From: Gp6-AA40 sp963741135
GTDB lineage: Bacteria; Acidobacteriota; Vicinamibacteria; Vicinamibacterales; UBA2999
Length of the DNA stretch: 64,000 nt
NCBI GenBank assembly: GCA_963741135.1
Contig: CAVUHC010000003.1
Coordinates: 248,001-312,000, forward strand
Direction of reading: 5' to 3'
Part shown: in pieces, positions 15,769 to 26,584 of the stretch
How positions within the stretch are numbered: position 1 is the first letter of the stretch
Layout: every line of letters starts with the position of its first letter
Notes under the pieces: generated by a model
The model's database searches: none
The model's input: only the letters and a program-made list of their open reading frames with translations
Told to the model about the DNA's origin: nothing
Translations under genes and position numbers: made by a program

Positions 15769-18045
15769 TCAGGCTGCCGCTATCGATCGTTCATCAACGT
15801 GCTCGCGCATCCCGCCCGCGAACAGAATCAATCGTCCGTCCGGATCTCCAACTCGAGAGATGCGCACGCGCGTCGCCGCCCACGCGAAGGCACCGGTCGT
15901 CGCTTCGGCCATCGGCGCGAGCAAGGCAGCGGGGTTCTCACCCCTGCCGCTGGCGTACCTCGTAAACGTTTGATGCCCCTGGCCAAGCGGCATCGCGACC
16001 AGATCGGGCGCGATGCCGGGCGAAATCATCGCTGCCGTCCGCAGGGCGCCTTGAGCGGAGGCGATCTCGATGACGTCGCCTTGCCCAATGCCGAGACGCT
16101 CGGCGGTCGCGGGATTGATCTCGACCCAACTGCTCCACATCGCAGACGTCAGCGGATCCGGCATTTCCTGCAGCCACGGAAGGTGCGCGAGCGATCCGTC
16201 AAGGAACGCACTCGACGAATACGGCAGGAAATGAAACGGGTACTGCTGCGGGTCGCCGTCGAATTGCGGTTCCGTGAATGCAAGCGGGGGCGTGGCGGGA
16301 GTGGCGGTTGCTGCCGCAACAGTGAGGCCAGCAGGAAGCGATCCCCACCAGCCCCCCTTCTCCTGTGCGTCCGTCCAGTTGTCAGCATCCTTGGTCGCGG
16401 CAGGGAGCACCGCGAACGTCGCGCCGAGCATTTCGTCGAACGTTTGCCACGGCAGCGTCAGAGGGCGCCGGAGGCGTCGTCCGATCTCGAGCAGGACGTC
16501 GGCGGTCGCTCGGGTCTGGTGCAGCGGAGACATGACGGGTGGCGCAACACTGGCTACGGGAGTTCTGGCGCCCGATTCGGGCACGGCCTCCGCCCACGAC
16601 TCGAGAAACGTGTGATCAGGCAGGATCAGGTCCGCCAGAATGCTCGTTTCGTCCAGAAAGCTGCCGAAGCTTGCGATGTACGGGATCTTCTCGAAGGCCT
16701 CACGGACTTTCCACGCTCGCGGGGCTGTGTAAACAGGATTCGCTCCGTCGATGAAAAGTACTTGGAGGGCCGACGGACCGGCCGACAGGATGTCCGCCGC
16801 GAACCGGTCGAGGGATCGTGGCGCCGGCGGCGCTGCGCCCTGCTGCTTCGTCACGGCAGCGAGATTGAGCTGCGGCGTGAAGAACAGGCCGCCTGGCTGC
16901 TCCACGCTGTCCACGAGCGCATTGAGCGCGTTCACCGCCAAAGCGTTGAAAAGGCCGTTGGTGTGCGCCAGCGCCGGCCCACCGATGATTGCAACTGCAG
17001 GACGCATGTCGGTGAACTGGCGAGCGAGCCGTTCGACCCGGCTGGCCGCCACACCCGTCAACCGTTCCACCTGCTCCGGCACATAAGAGCTCAGCCCCGT
17101 CGTCCAGCCCTCGATGAGCGCGCCCGCGCGGCCTGCGGAATCGGCGGGGCGAAGTTTCGCGCTGATGATGACCTGGGCGAGCCCGAGCGCAAGGACCCCC
17201 TCCGTGCCTGGCCTCACGGGCACCCACTCGTCCGCATTCGCCCCCGTCTGGGTCATGCGGGACTCCACCTGCACGAAGGCGCCACGGATTCCCGGCCGGC
17301 CCTGCCGCATCAGGCCGTACCCGTGATTCTGCGACACGGGCGAATTCCATGTGCCGAGGAAGTCCGCGCCGAAACCGAGCACGAACCGCGCGTTCGGCAG
17401 ATCGAAGGTGGGCAACTGTTCGCGACCGAAGCTGAGCGCGTTCGCGCGCCGCAGCACATCATCGTCAAACAGCTCATACGTGATCGGTCCCGGCGCGCCG
17501 TAGCGGCCGAGAAACTGCGCGACCAAGGCAGCGCGGTGACCCGTACCATGGCGCGCCACAAATGCGAGGGCGTTCTGGTTGCCGGCCCCTTCAAGCGCGT
17601 CGAGACGCGAAATGATCTCCGCCAGGGCGTCCTCCCAGGAGATCGCATCGTAGCGACCGTCGCCACGATTGCCGGCGCGCTTGAGCGGCTGAGTAATCCG
17701 ATCGGGGTGGTACGTGACCTGGATGGCCGCCTGGCCGCGCGCACAGAGCCCGCCCTGGTTGATCGGGTGGGCAGGGCTGCCTTCGAGCTTCTTGGCCGCC
17801 AGGATCCGGAGGACGCCGGCTTGCCCGTTACGCACGACATCTGCGTCCGCGTCCATTACCCGGACGGTCAGGCCGCATCCGGCAGGGCACAGCGGGCAGA
17901 CGCTCGGCTTCCACACCGCGATACCCGGCACGATGTCTTCGTCGGGCACGAACCGGATGAGCTGGTTCTCCAGGCTTCCACAACTCGCGAGCGCGGCGCT
18001 CGTGCCGGACACCGCGGTGAGCTTGATGAATGAACGCCGGTCCAT
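15769..18045 (-). CDS. Molybdopterin-oxidoreductase-family subunit (ActB1/QrcB-like)
   Basis: A 758-residue protein with a twin-arginine signal (DRRSFIKLTAVSG) ending in LASC, so it is exported folded and may be lipidated. It belongs to the molybdopterin oxidoreductase superfamily, with blocks such as ADFLGTWNSPVSQNHGYG and SFLDETSILADLILPDHTFL typical of ActB. The Cys set C50-x2-C53-x3-C57 with C101 matches the N-terminal [4Fe-4S] site of formate dehydrogenase-type enzymes. Whether a molybdenum cofactor is bound cannot be decided from sequence; ActB and QrcB are known to lack it. It follows the pentahaem gene by 69 bp. Confidence 0.85.
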   Translation of the reverse strand: MDRRSFIKLTAVSGTSAALASCGSLENQLIRFVPDEDIVPGIAVWKPSVCPLCPAGCGLTVRVMDADADVVRNGQAGVLRILAAKKLEGSPAHPINQGGLCARGQAAIQVTYHPDRITQPLKRAGNRGDGRYDAISWEDALAEIISRLDALEGAGNQNALAFVARHGTGHRAALVAQFLGRYGAPGPITYELFDDDVLRRANALSFGREQLPTFDLPNARFVLGFGADFLGTWNSPVSQNHGYGLMRQGRPGIRGAFVQVESRMTQTGANADEWVPVRPGTEGVLALGLAQVIISAKLRPADSAGRAGALIEGWTTGLSSYVPEQVERLTGVAASRVERLARQFTDMRPAVAIIGGPALAHTNGLFNALAVNALNALVDSVEQPGGLFFTPQLNLAAVTKQQGAAPPAPRSLDRFAADILSAGPSALQVLFIDGANPVYTAPRAWKVREAFEKIPYIASFGSFLDETSILADLILPDHTFLESWAEAVPESGARTPVASVAPPVMSPLHQTRATADVLLEIGRRLRRPLTLPWQTFDEMLGATFAVLPAATKDADNWTDAQEKGGWWGSLPAGLTVAAATATPATPPLAFTEPQFDGDPQQYPFHFLPYSSSAFLDGSLAHLPWLQEMPDPLTSAMWSSWVEINPATAERLGIGQGDVIEIASAQGALRTAAMISPGIAPDLVAMPLGQGHQTFTRYASGRGENPAALLAPMAEATTGAFAWAATRVRISRVGDPDGRLILFAGGMREHVDERSIAAA

Positions 18046-18114
18046 CAGTAGATGCCGTCCCGGTTTTGCCTCGGTGCCTCAGTGCCTCGGTGTTTCGTCA
18101 TGGTTAAAAGCAGT

Positions 18115-18738
18115 CTAGAAATGGCAGGTGAGACAGTCGATCGAGGCTTTCTTTTCGATGTGGCAGGTCACGCACGTCCCCATGTTCAGATCGACGTTGT
18201 GCTGCGCGACCGTCTGCTCACCGATGTTGCCGTGGCACGTGGCGCACTCCACCTTTGCTCGGATGTGGGGCGCGTGATTGAACTTCACGTGCGATGGCGC
18301 GGGGTACCCGTACACACGTTGCCACGCAAGGTCGAGTCCCTTGGCCCGCATTGCCGTGATTTGCTGAATCCGTGGACGATCGGTCGCGATTGCGTCATGA
18401 CAGATCATGCAGGTCCGGACGCTCGGGAGACCCGCGACAGGACCCGTCGTGACACTCTCGTGGCAGTATTCAGTGCATGCGATCTTCTTCGCGACGTGCA
18501 CGTTGTGCGGAAATTCGATTGGTTGTTCGGGAGAGGGCCGTCTGCCGAGGAAGTCGTTGAGCGCCGCACTCATCGTCGGACGCGCGGTTGTGAAGACCTC
18601 GAGACTCTGCCCCGGCAGCAATGGCACCGGCGGCGTAGCGGGCGTGTTCGTGTTGAACAGCCCGCAGCCCGTGCCGCCGGCAAGCGCAAGAGCGCACACA
18701 CCGACCGTGCGGATGAGAGAACGGTGGGGGACGCTCAC
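18115..18738 (-). CDS. Pentahaem c7-type cytochrome (ActA/QrcA-like)
   Basis: A 207-residue exported multihaem cytochrome. Haem-binding motifs are C110-x2-C113-H, C165-x2-C168-H, C189-x2-C192-H and C202-x2-C205-H, plus an atypical first site C88-TEY-C92-H with three residues between the cysteines. Spaced His residues (PHNVH, HVKFNHAPH, AQHNVDL) can be axial ligands. The N terminus is signal-like with Cys at 25, so a lipoprotein is possible. It starts at GTG. In this class of complex the multihaem subunit passes electrons to periplasmic carriers. Confidence 0.85.
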   Translation of the reverse strand: MSVPHRSLIRTVGVCALALAGGTGCGLFNTNTPATPPVPLLPGQSLEVFTTARPTMSAALNDFLGRRPSPEQPIEFPHNVHVAKKIACTEYCHESVTTGPVAGLPSVRTCMICHDAIATDRPRIQQITAMRAKGLDLAWQRVYGYPAPSHVKFNHAPHIRAKVECATCHGNIGEQTVAQHNVDLNMGTCVTCHIEKKASIDCLTCHF

Positions 18739-18759
18739 CCGTGGGTCCTCACCCGAGGG

Positions 18760-19167
18760 TCACTGCTTGGGGCCGAGACTGCGAATGTAGTTCAGGACGT
18801 TCCAGATGTCCCTGTCGGACAACTTGGTCTTCATCGGCTTCATTTCGGAATCCGGGCCGGCCCCGTTCTTGATCAGAGCGAAGATCTCGCCGTCGCTGGA
18901 GCCGTGGTTCCACTCCGCATCTGTCAGGTTGGAAGGACTCGGGTTCGTTGGCGCGAGCGGACCGTCACCCAGTCCCTTTGCGCCGTGGCAATGCCGGCAG
19001 TTCGTTTGGTACAGCTTCTGTCCGTCTGCGATCGACTTGGCGGACGTCGACACCGGATTTTTCACGGAAGCGGCCTCAGGATTTCCGTCGCGATTCTGCG
19101 CGCTGGCGGCGAGCGCCCACGCCAACGCAAACCCTACGATCAGTACCGTTGACGCACGAAAGCGCAT
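18760..19167 (-). CDS. Monohaem cytochrome c (ActE-like)
   Basis: A 135-residue class-I cytochrome with a signal peptide (about residues 1-23), haem motif CRHCH and a probable distal Met in EMKPMKTKLSD. The NCRHCHGAKGLGDGP and IWNVLNYIRSLG blocks are typical of small periplasmic cytochromes. It lies 21 bp upstream of the pentahaem gene and 29 bp after the beta-barrel gene in the same operon, so it likely serves as electron acceptor or as an integral ActE-like subunit. Confidence 0.87.
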   Translation of the reverse strand: MRFRASTVLIVGFALAWALAASAQNRDGNPEAASVKNPVSTSAKSIADGQKLYQTNCRHCHGAKGLGDGPLAPTNPSPSNLTDAEWNHGSSDGEIFALIKNGAGPDSEMKPMKTKLSDRDIWNVLNYIRSLGPKQ

Positions 19168-19196
19168 GATGTCTGGTCCCCCTCGCTAAGAATAGG

Positions 19197-20153
19197 CTAG
19201 AAGAACTTTCGCGAAATACTGAAGCCGAGGTACCAGTCGTCGTTCGACGTGCCCCCCCGCGCGACCTGCCCCGTTGTCGTCCCGAAGCCGTTCGAGAAAT
19301 TGAACTGGAACACGTGGAGGCCGAGCAGCTTTTCAACGGCAAAACTCGCGTGATGGACCCCGGGCTCGTACCCCGCGACACGGGGAACGATTTCGCCCAG
19401 CAGGTAGACGGAGGGCCGAATCCGGAGGCGCGTCCCCAACCCAAGCAGGAAGGTATTGTTGTCGTCGGTCACTTCCGACGGCAGCGGGTTCGAGTTGTTC
19501 ACCCAGATTGGCTCGAGGTACACCGTTCCGGCGGATTTCAGCGTCCGCGATACCACGACGCCGAGTGATGGCGAATAGCTGTCACGAAAGTTGTTCGTGC
19601 CATCAATCGAGGCGATCACGCTCAGACCCACGGGCTTCGAGCTCCGCTCCTGCAGGAGGTTGTACTCGGTAAAGAACTCGATGGTGCGATCGTTGGTCCG
19701 GCGGATGCCGACGTACGCGCCTCGCATGATGCCGAACCGGTACTCCAGTCCAATCACCGCTCCCGAATCAATGCCGAAGAAATCCTCCAAAAGGCTGCTG
19801 AAGTCACCCTGTCCCAGCGAGCGCGTAAACCGGTGGGTCACTCGGAACGCGCTCTTTCCTCGCGGCATTCGCAACGTGGTCGGCAGCGTGATCAGCGTGA
19901 AGTCGGTCTGCCGCGGATCGATGTCAAGGTCGGGATCGTCCTCTGGAGGCGCCGCCTGGCCCTGGCGCGCTGCACGCAGAGACGGGAGAGCCGGGGGGGC
20001 GGGAAAGCCAAGCCGAAGGAGATCCGGATTCACTCTCACGCCTTGCGTCATCAGCTCCGGACCGGGCGTGGCAGCGTCGGTGGAATCGCTGGCTGATGCG
20101 GGCACGCCGAACGCAAGAATGATCAGAACGAGGAAGCTACGGCACGTCACCAT
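19197..20153 (-). CDS. DUF5777-type outer-membrane beta-barrel protein
   Basis: A 318-residue protein with a signal peptide (1-21) and a C-terminal domain of alternating beta-strand segments ending in aromatic residues (GFSISRKFF), typical of a barrel. The region from DFTLITLPTTLRMPRGKSAF onward matches the DUF5777 family, common in Acidobacteriota and Bacteroidota next to cytochrome genes. A short linker rich in Asp (EDDPDLDIDP) precedes the barrel. Its place in the operon suggests an outer-membrane role linked to respiration, but no function is established. Confidence 0.75.
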   Translation of the reverse strand: MVTCRSFLVLIILAFGVPASASDSTDAATPGPELMTQGVRVNPDLLRLGFPAPPALPSLRAARQGQAAPPEDDPDLDIDPRQTDFTLITLPTTLRMPRGKSAFRVTHRFTRSLGQGDFSSLLEDFFGIDSGAVIGLEYRFGIMRGAYVGIRRTNDRTIEFFTEYNLLQERSSKPVGLSVIASIDGTNNFRDSYSPSLGVVVSRTLKSAGTVYLEPIWVNNSNPLPSEVTDDNNTFLLGLGTRLRIRPSVYLLGEIVPRVAGYEPGVHHASFAVEKLLGLHVFQFNFSNGFGTTTGQVARGGTSNDDWYLGFSISRKFF

Positions 20154-20162
20154 CGTCGACTC

Positions 20163-20618
20163 CTAATTGTTGGGCGCGCCGTTATCGATCCAGCGCTTGA
20201 TGACCAGTAGCTGGCCATCCGTCAGGAAGGGTCCATTGCCTCGTGGCATCCGCACACCGACAATCGTGGAACGTCCCTCGAGCTTGTGAACGATGTAGCT
20301 GTTTTCCGAATCGCCGACGATGACGCGGACTGCACCTGGCTTCCCGGTGCTCGCGACGCCCACAAGGTTCGTATAAGACACACCCGGTAAAAGGTTCATG
20401 CCCCCTGAAGGAGTCCGCCCGCCCGCGTTCGTGTGGCAATTCGTGCACGCAAGCCGTCCCGATGCGTCCGTCGTGTCGAAAATCTCCCGCTGGATGCTCG
20501 ATAGCGTCGGCTCGAGATTTGGCGTCGGTCCCGTGAGGTCGGAGAGCTTTTCGTCGCAGGCGGCGCAGGCCAAGGCAAGGACGAGGGCCGTGCCGCCGAG
20601 CATGATATGCATGTTCAT
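20163..20618 (-). CDS. Monohaem c-type lipoprotein
   Basis: A 151-residue lipoprotein: signal peptide ending LACAAC, then a cytochrome-c-like domain with one CTNCH haem motif. The C-terminal block MPRGNGPFLTDGQLLVIKRW and then IDNGAPNN is typical of cytochrome-c-like domains found near DUF5777 barrels. The start at 20618 is preferred because GGAGA lies about 10 bases upstream. It is the first gene of the operon that runs to the cupredoxin, and the barrel gene follows after 9 bp. Confidence 0.78.
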   Translation of the reverse strand: MNMHIMLGGTALVLALACAACDEKLSDLTGPTPNLEPTLSSIQREIFDTTDASGRLACTNCHTNAGGRTPSGGMNLLPGVSYTNLVGVASTGKPGAVRVIVGDSENSYIVHKLEGRSTIVGVRMPRGNGPFLTDGQLLVIKRWIDNGAPNN

Positions 20619-20780
20619 CGTGTGATGTCTCCAGGAGAGCGTACCGGCGGCCTCGAGCAAGGAAAATACCGTCTCCGCGCGAGGCTGGTACGCGCGAAAT
20701 GCTCGGCGAAACGCGCCAGGAGCTGCGACTGAGTTACGGTCAAGGAAATTGATGTCGCGGATGGAAAAGAATGGTCGAGC

Positions 20781-22145
<1,365 letters not shown>

Positions 22146-22149
<4 letters not shown>

Positions 22150-23936
22150 ACGTGTACCTCTGGCGGCTGAAGCGGCAGCTCGATGCGAACCTCGGTGCCG
22201 ACGCCACGCTGGCTGGCGACGGCGAGCGTGCCGCCCATGCCTTCGATGATGCTCTTGGAGATCGGCAGGCCGAGGCCCGTTCCTGCCCGGCGAGTCGTGA
22301 AGTACGGATCGAAGATGTGAGCCATGTCCTCGGGCGCGATGCCGACGCCACGATCCTTGATGGCAACGGTGACATGACCGTTCCCGTCACTGTGCGTTCG
22401 GACCGTGACGCCAACGTCGCTATTCGGTGGCGCGTTGGGGTCCACTTCGGACCTCGCGTTGGCGGCCTGGACGGCGTGGCGCGCATTGGCCAGGATGTTG
22501 ACCAGCGCCGTTCGCAGCCGCTCGGCGTCCGTGACGACGTGGGGAAGCGAAGGTTCGAGGTCGAGCGTCGACGCCGGCTCCGTCTCCCGCCCACGCCGCA
22601 TCAGCCGACGCGCGGCAGATGTCGTTGATGTTGGCTTGCGCGAACTCGAATCGAATCGGTTTGGCGAAGTCGAGCACCTCGGTCACGATGCTGTTGAGGC
22701 GCGTCGTCTCCTCATCGATGTCCGCGACCGCTTCGCGGAGCTCCGACGGCCGCACCTCGTCGCGCTTCAGGCTGCGGAGCGTCGCTTTGATGATCATCAG
22801 CGGGTTGCGGATCTCGTGGGCGATGACGGTGGACAGACGTCCGAGCGACGACAGCCGCTCGCGCTGGGCCGCTTCCGCCTGAAAACGCGCGATCGACTCG
22901 GTCAGGGTGTTGAATGTCGCGGCGAGCAGTCGCGCATCCGCGTCATCCCACGGTCCGCTGCGCAGCGGTACCTTGCGCGTCAGGTCGCCGGTCGCGGCGA
23001 CGTCGCGCATCGCGCTGGTGATGGCCGACAGCGGCCGCGTCATCGTGCGCGACACGGCGTAACTGACGATCGTCGCAAGCAGCAGCGTGATGATCAGCGC
23101 GCCTTCGAGGCCGGTGCGAATCGTATTGAGAAAGCGCAGTCGCTCGGTCCTCGAGCGCAGCGTCAGCGCGACAGGAACGATGCCCACCCTGGCGCGCTGA
23201 TCGGGCGGCACGAGGGGACGTGCGAGCGCCAGGAACTCTTCGTCGCCGATCGTGACGATGGAAATGTCGGACTCGGTCATCACGCGCGCGAGCGCCTCCC
23301 GCGAGTCGGCCGGCAGCGTCGAGGCGAGGATGCGGCCGTCGGCGCCGAATGCAATCTCGCTGCCGTCAGACGCTTGATGGTTCCGGCGAACCGATCGTCC
23401 AGGAGGAAGCCGACGGTCAGCCGGCCGAGCACATCGGGTGGATTTCCGATCGAGAACGATCGGGACGCTGACGACCTGGAGCACGCCGCGCGGATGCGGC
23501 ATGAACGTCGAGATTTCATCGAGCGATCCGGTGTCGCTCAGCATCGAAGGCAGCGCCAGGTCCTGGGCGACGGACCCCGCCGACGCGAGCAGCTCTCCGC
23601 GGCGCCCGGTCAGCAGCAGGAGATCCGCCTTCATCTGGTCGCGGTACTCGTCGGCGAGCGGCTGCACGGTCGGTGGGTCCCCCGTTTCCACGGCGGCCTT
23701 CAGCTTCGGCGCACCGTCGGCGACGAGCCGCGCGAGCCGCGTAAAGGTGTCGGTCAGCGCCGACGCGGTTCTGATCGACGAGGATCCCCGCCTCGTTCAG
23801 CCCGCGGCGCGAGTTCCGCCTCCGCCTCGCTCGTCGCGCGCGCGTTGACGAAATAGAACGCGAAGCCGAGCGAGAGCATCGCCAACAGCGTGCAGGCGAA
23901 GAAGATCCGATTCGTGAGCGACGAAGTAACAGGCAT
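22146..23936 (-). CDS. Membrane sensor histidine kinase, several frameshifts
   Basis: A kinase of about 595 residues after repair, starting MPVTSSLTNRIFFACTLLAM with a first membrane segment. It has an extracytoplasmic sensor region, a second membrane segment (LEGALIITLLLATIVSYAV), a HAMP domain, the phospho-acceptor His in VIAHEIRNPL, and an ATPase domain with DRGVGIAPEDMAHIFDPYF and GTGLGL. The frame changes at least four times (near 23800, 23680, 23400-23370 and 22610), each time with recognisable kinase sequence continuing in another frame. It is translationally coupled to the response regulator. Confidence 0.82.
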
Positions 23937-24094
23937 CAAGGGCGCGAAGGCAAACCTCAACTGAAGGGCAAACGCTGCGCCATGAGACGGGCGTGCATCA
24001 TTGCCGTTTCTTACGGTTCTTATCGGCCGGAGGACCCGATTATACGTTTTGCGTAAACCGTCGACGGAACGAGGAAGGCGTAGGGGACGAGGGA
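23937..24094. promoter_or_regulatory. Short gap upstream of the histidine kinase
   Basis: 158 bp between the kinase start and the upstream same-strand gene. It contains an AT-richer patch (24008-24055), the likely promoter of the two-component operon. An AGGGGACGAGGGATCAGGGA word stretch at 24079-24101 resembles the array at 32.3 kb and supplies the stop codon of the upstream gene. Confidence 0.35.
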
Positions 24095-24642
24095 TCAGGG
24101 AGAATGACCTCGACCCGGTCCCAGTCCCGATCGATGACCCATCAGGTTCAGGACTATTAACAGTGTTCCGGGCTCCAGGCGTTCGAGGTTTCGATCGGGA
24201 TAAGGCGAGATCAACGTCCAGGCCTCGAGTCGGGCGCCCGCCGCTGCCACGCGGTCCCCGGGCCACCAATGCCCGTCTCGCGCCATATAACCGCGCCAGC
24301 TTGGCTCGGTCGTAGCTCCCGCTCAGGCCGAAGGCCTCGGACGGCAGGAGCGCGGCCGGCGTCCAGGCGCCTGGCGGATGCAGCAGCAACGGGTCGTTCT
24401 CCAGCTGCCGAATTACGTCAGCCGTCACAGGTCGCGCGGCGAGACGTACGCACGGTAGGACTCCGCGTGCGCGCGCCAACGGCGTGAAGAGCCGCACGTA
24501 CTCCGGTGCGCTTCGCCACTCCCCGGCCGGCACCTCGGCGGCGATCCCCTGAGCGGCATCGCCACGGGCGTCGTAGAGCGGTGGCACACCGGCCAGAATC
24601 GTCAGGGCCGCGGCGGATACCAGTAGTTTCCGCGTGAACCAT
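24095..24642 (-). CDS. Exported protein of unknown function, two frameshifts
   Basis: Repaired length is about 180 residues. A one-base insertion directly after the start ATG (24642) hides a signal peptide reading FTRKLLVSAAALTILAG. The middle reads ENDPLLLHPPGAWTPAALLP. A second shift near 24280 leads to GHWWPGDRVAAAGARLEAW and an end in LLIVLNL or slightly beyond. A good GGAGG lies just upstream of the ATG. I do not recognise the family; being exported and upstream of a sensor kinase, it could be a sensing partner, but this is only a guess from position. Confidence 0.5.
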
Positions 24643-24716
24643 GAACCTCCGAGTTATACTTGCGCGCTGCAATTGGCCGTCAGCTCGGGATGGCCAGTCG
24701 CTCAGGAGAGACTCGC

Positions 24717-24978
24717 GTGGCGTATATCATCACTGAACCCTGCATCGGCACCAAGGACGCGGCGTGTGTCGATGTCTGTCCCGTGGATTGCATCCATCCG
24801 CGGAAGGACGAGCCGGAGTTCGAGTCGGCGGAGATGTTGTTCATCCATCCCGACGAATGCATCGACTGCGGCGCGTGCGTTCCGGCGTGTCCCGTGGAGG
24901 CGATTTTCGCCTTGGACGAGACGCCGGAAAAGTGGAAGGACTTCATTTCCGTCAACGCGCAGCACTTACCAGAAGTAA
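24717..24978 (+). CDS. 7Fe/8Fe-type ferredoxin, one frameshift near the end
   Basis: A small electron carrier starting at GTG with AGGAGA upstream. Its cluster motifs are CIGTKDAACVDVCPVDC and CIDCGACVPACP, as in FdxA-type ferredoxins. As read, the frame has no stop and runs into the next gene, giving an apparent fusion. Removing one C near 24965 restores FISVNAQHYQK and a TAA at 24976-24978, the normal ferredoxin length of about 86 residues. The next gene then starts 23 bases later with its own ribosome-binding site. The fusion is therefore probably an indel artefact. Confidence 0.85.
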
Positions 24979-25001
24979 CAGGAGCCGGGAGGTTCGGCAC
25001 G

Positions 25002-26519
25002 ATGATGCGTAGGACACTCCGCTTCGTGCTTTCCGCTGTCGCCGTCGTCGCGTGCACCCTCGTCCTCAGGGCGGACGACCAGATCACTGCGGGAGACGCG
25101 GAGCTGCAGTTCCAGCTCGGTAACCTCCTGTCCGACGAAACCCGGTACCGCGAGGCGCTCGACGCTTTCGACAAGGCGATCCAGACCGACGACCGCGTCG
25201 CTGCAGTTGCGCGCGCGCGGAGGGAAGGTGAAGACCGCGCTCCGCATCGCGGAGTTCGACCTCGCCCAGAAGGAAGCCGAGCTGCTGCGCGCGTCGGCGC
25301 CCAGCGATCCCGGAGGTGCTGTCGCTCTACGCCGACTCGCTCTGGTCGGCCGGCCTCTTCGACGAAGCGGACGATGTGTATCGCCAGGCGCTCTCGATCA
25401 ACACGGAGTCGTCACGCGCGCGGTTCGGGCTCGCGCGTTCCCTGGCGACCCGGACGAAGCTGGACGAGGCGCTCACCGAGGCGCTCGCGGCGCTGGCGAT
25501 GGCGCCGCGCGACGGCGAGATCCACGCCGAGGTCGGGGAACATCTACGAGCGGCTGAACCGGTTCGACGAAGCCGCCAACGCCTACAACAACTTCATCAA
25601 CCTGCTGCCGAACAAGGACCGCAGCGACAAGGCGTCGTGGACGCGGTCGCAGGTGAAGTTTCTCAAAGCGTTCGAGGGACGTCTACCCGGTCGACATCGA
25701 TCAGCAGGACCTCGAGACGTCGCACACGATGCCGTTCAGGCTCGTCGACGACAAGATCGTCGTGCAGGCGAGGGTGAACGGCGGCCGGCAGCAGGACTTC
25801 GTCCTCGATACCGGGTCCGAGGAGACGGTCATCTCGGGGGACACCGCGCAGACGCGCCAACATCAGCCCGATCACGTACACGCTGAGCGCGGGCGTCGGG
25901 GAAGTCGGCCTGCGCGGGCTCCAGCTCTCGCGCATCGATCGGCTCGACATCGGCGATCTGCAGGTACGGAACCTGCCGGTGCTGATCAAGAACCCGGCGC
26001 TCCGCGGTATCCCGAAGCGGGAAGGGGAGAGCTTTTCGCCGATCTCGTTCGGCCTGTCGATGCTGATCGACTACCAGCACCGGCAGCTGACGATTGCACG
26101 CGACATCCCGGTCGGTGAAAACGACCTGCGGCTGCCGTTGCGCGTCCACCGCCTTGCTATGGTGCGCGGGATGCTGAACGACGTACCGTCCGACCTACTT
26201 CGTCGTCGATACCGGCGGCGAGGTGATCTCGATCAGCGCCGAAACAGCGGGACACTTCGAGAAGAGCACGTACCGGAAGATCCCGCTGAAGGTGTACGGG
26301 ACATCGGGATGGGATCGCGACGCGTTCCTGCTGCCGGGGATTAATCTGAACTTCGATCAGATCGAATACAAGAACATGCCGCTCGTCGTCCTGAACCTCC
26401 GCGCGCCAAGCGTGCTTCTCGGCTTCCAGCTTGGCGGCATTGTCGGGCACAACTTCCTGAGCCATTACAAGGTCGCGCTCGACACAGAGCGGAGTGAGCT
26501 GAGACTGCAGAAATTCTAG
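25002..26519 (+). CDS. Exported TPR protein with retropepsin-like aspartic protease domains, many frameshifts
   Basis: After repair this is an exported protein of about 500 residues. A signal peptide (RRTLRFVLSAVAVVACTLV) is followed by TPR repeats (ELQFQLGNLLSDETRYREAL and LYADSLWSAGLFDEADDVYR). Then come two aspartic-protease-like halves: FVLDTGSEETVI with IGDLQVRNLPVLI, and FVVDTGGEVISIS with GIVGHNFLSHYKVALD. DTGS/DTGG are the catalytic Asp motifs. At least six frame changes occur (near 25215, 25310, 25535, 25680, 25850 and 26185). GGGAGG upstream supports the start at 25002. A strong terminator lies 42 bp after the stop. Confidence 0.72.
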
Positions 26520-26560
26520 GCAGCTGGCGGCCGGCAGCCGGCAGCATTCAGCGCGAGAGA

Positions 26561-26584
26561 AAGGGCCGACGCAAGTCGGCCCTT
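26561..26584 (+). terminator. Rho-independent-type hairpin
   Basis: A perfect 10-bp stem, 26561-26570 (AAGGGCCGAC) with 26575-26584 (GTCGGCCCTT), around a GCAA tetraloop. It lies 42 bases after the TPR/protease gene. The following sequence is only weakly T-rich. Confidence 0.7.

Noticed and set aside
24660..25260. Ferredoxin-TPR fusion protein
   Set aside because: A single extra base explains the missing stop; the corrected ferredoxin has normal length and the next gene has its own ribosome-binding site.
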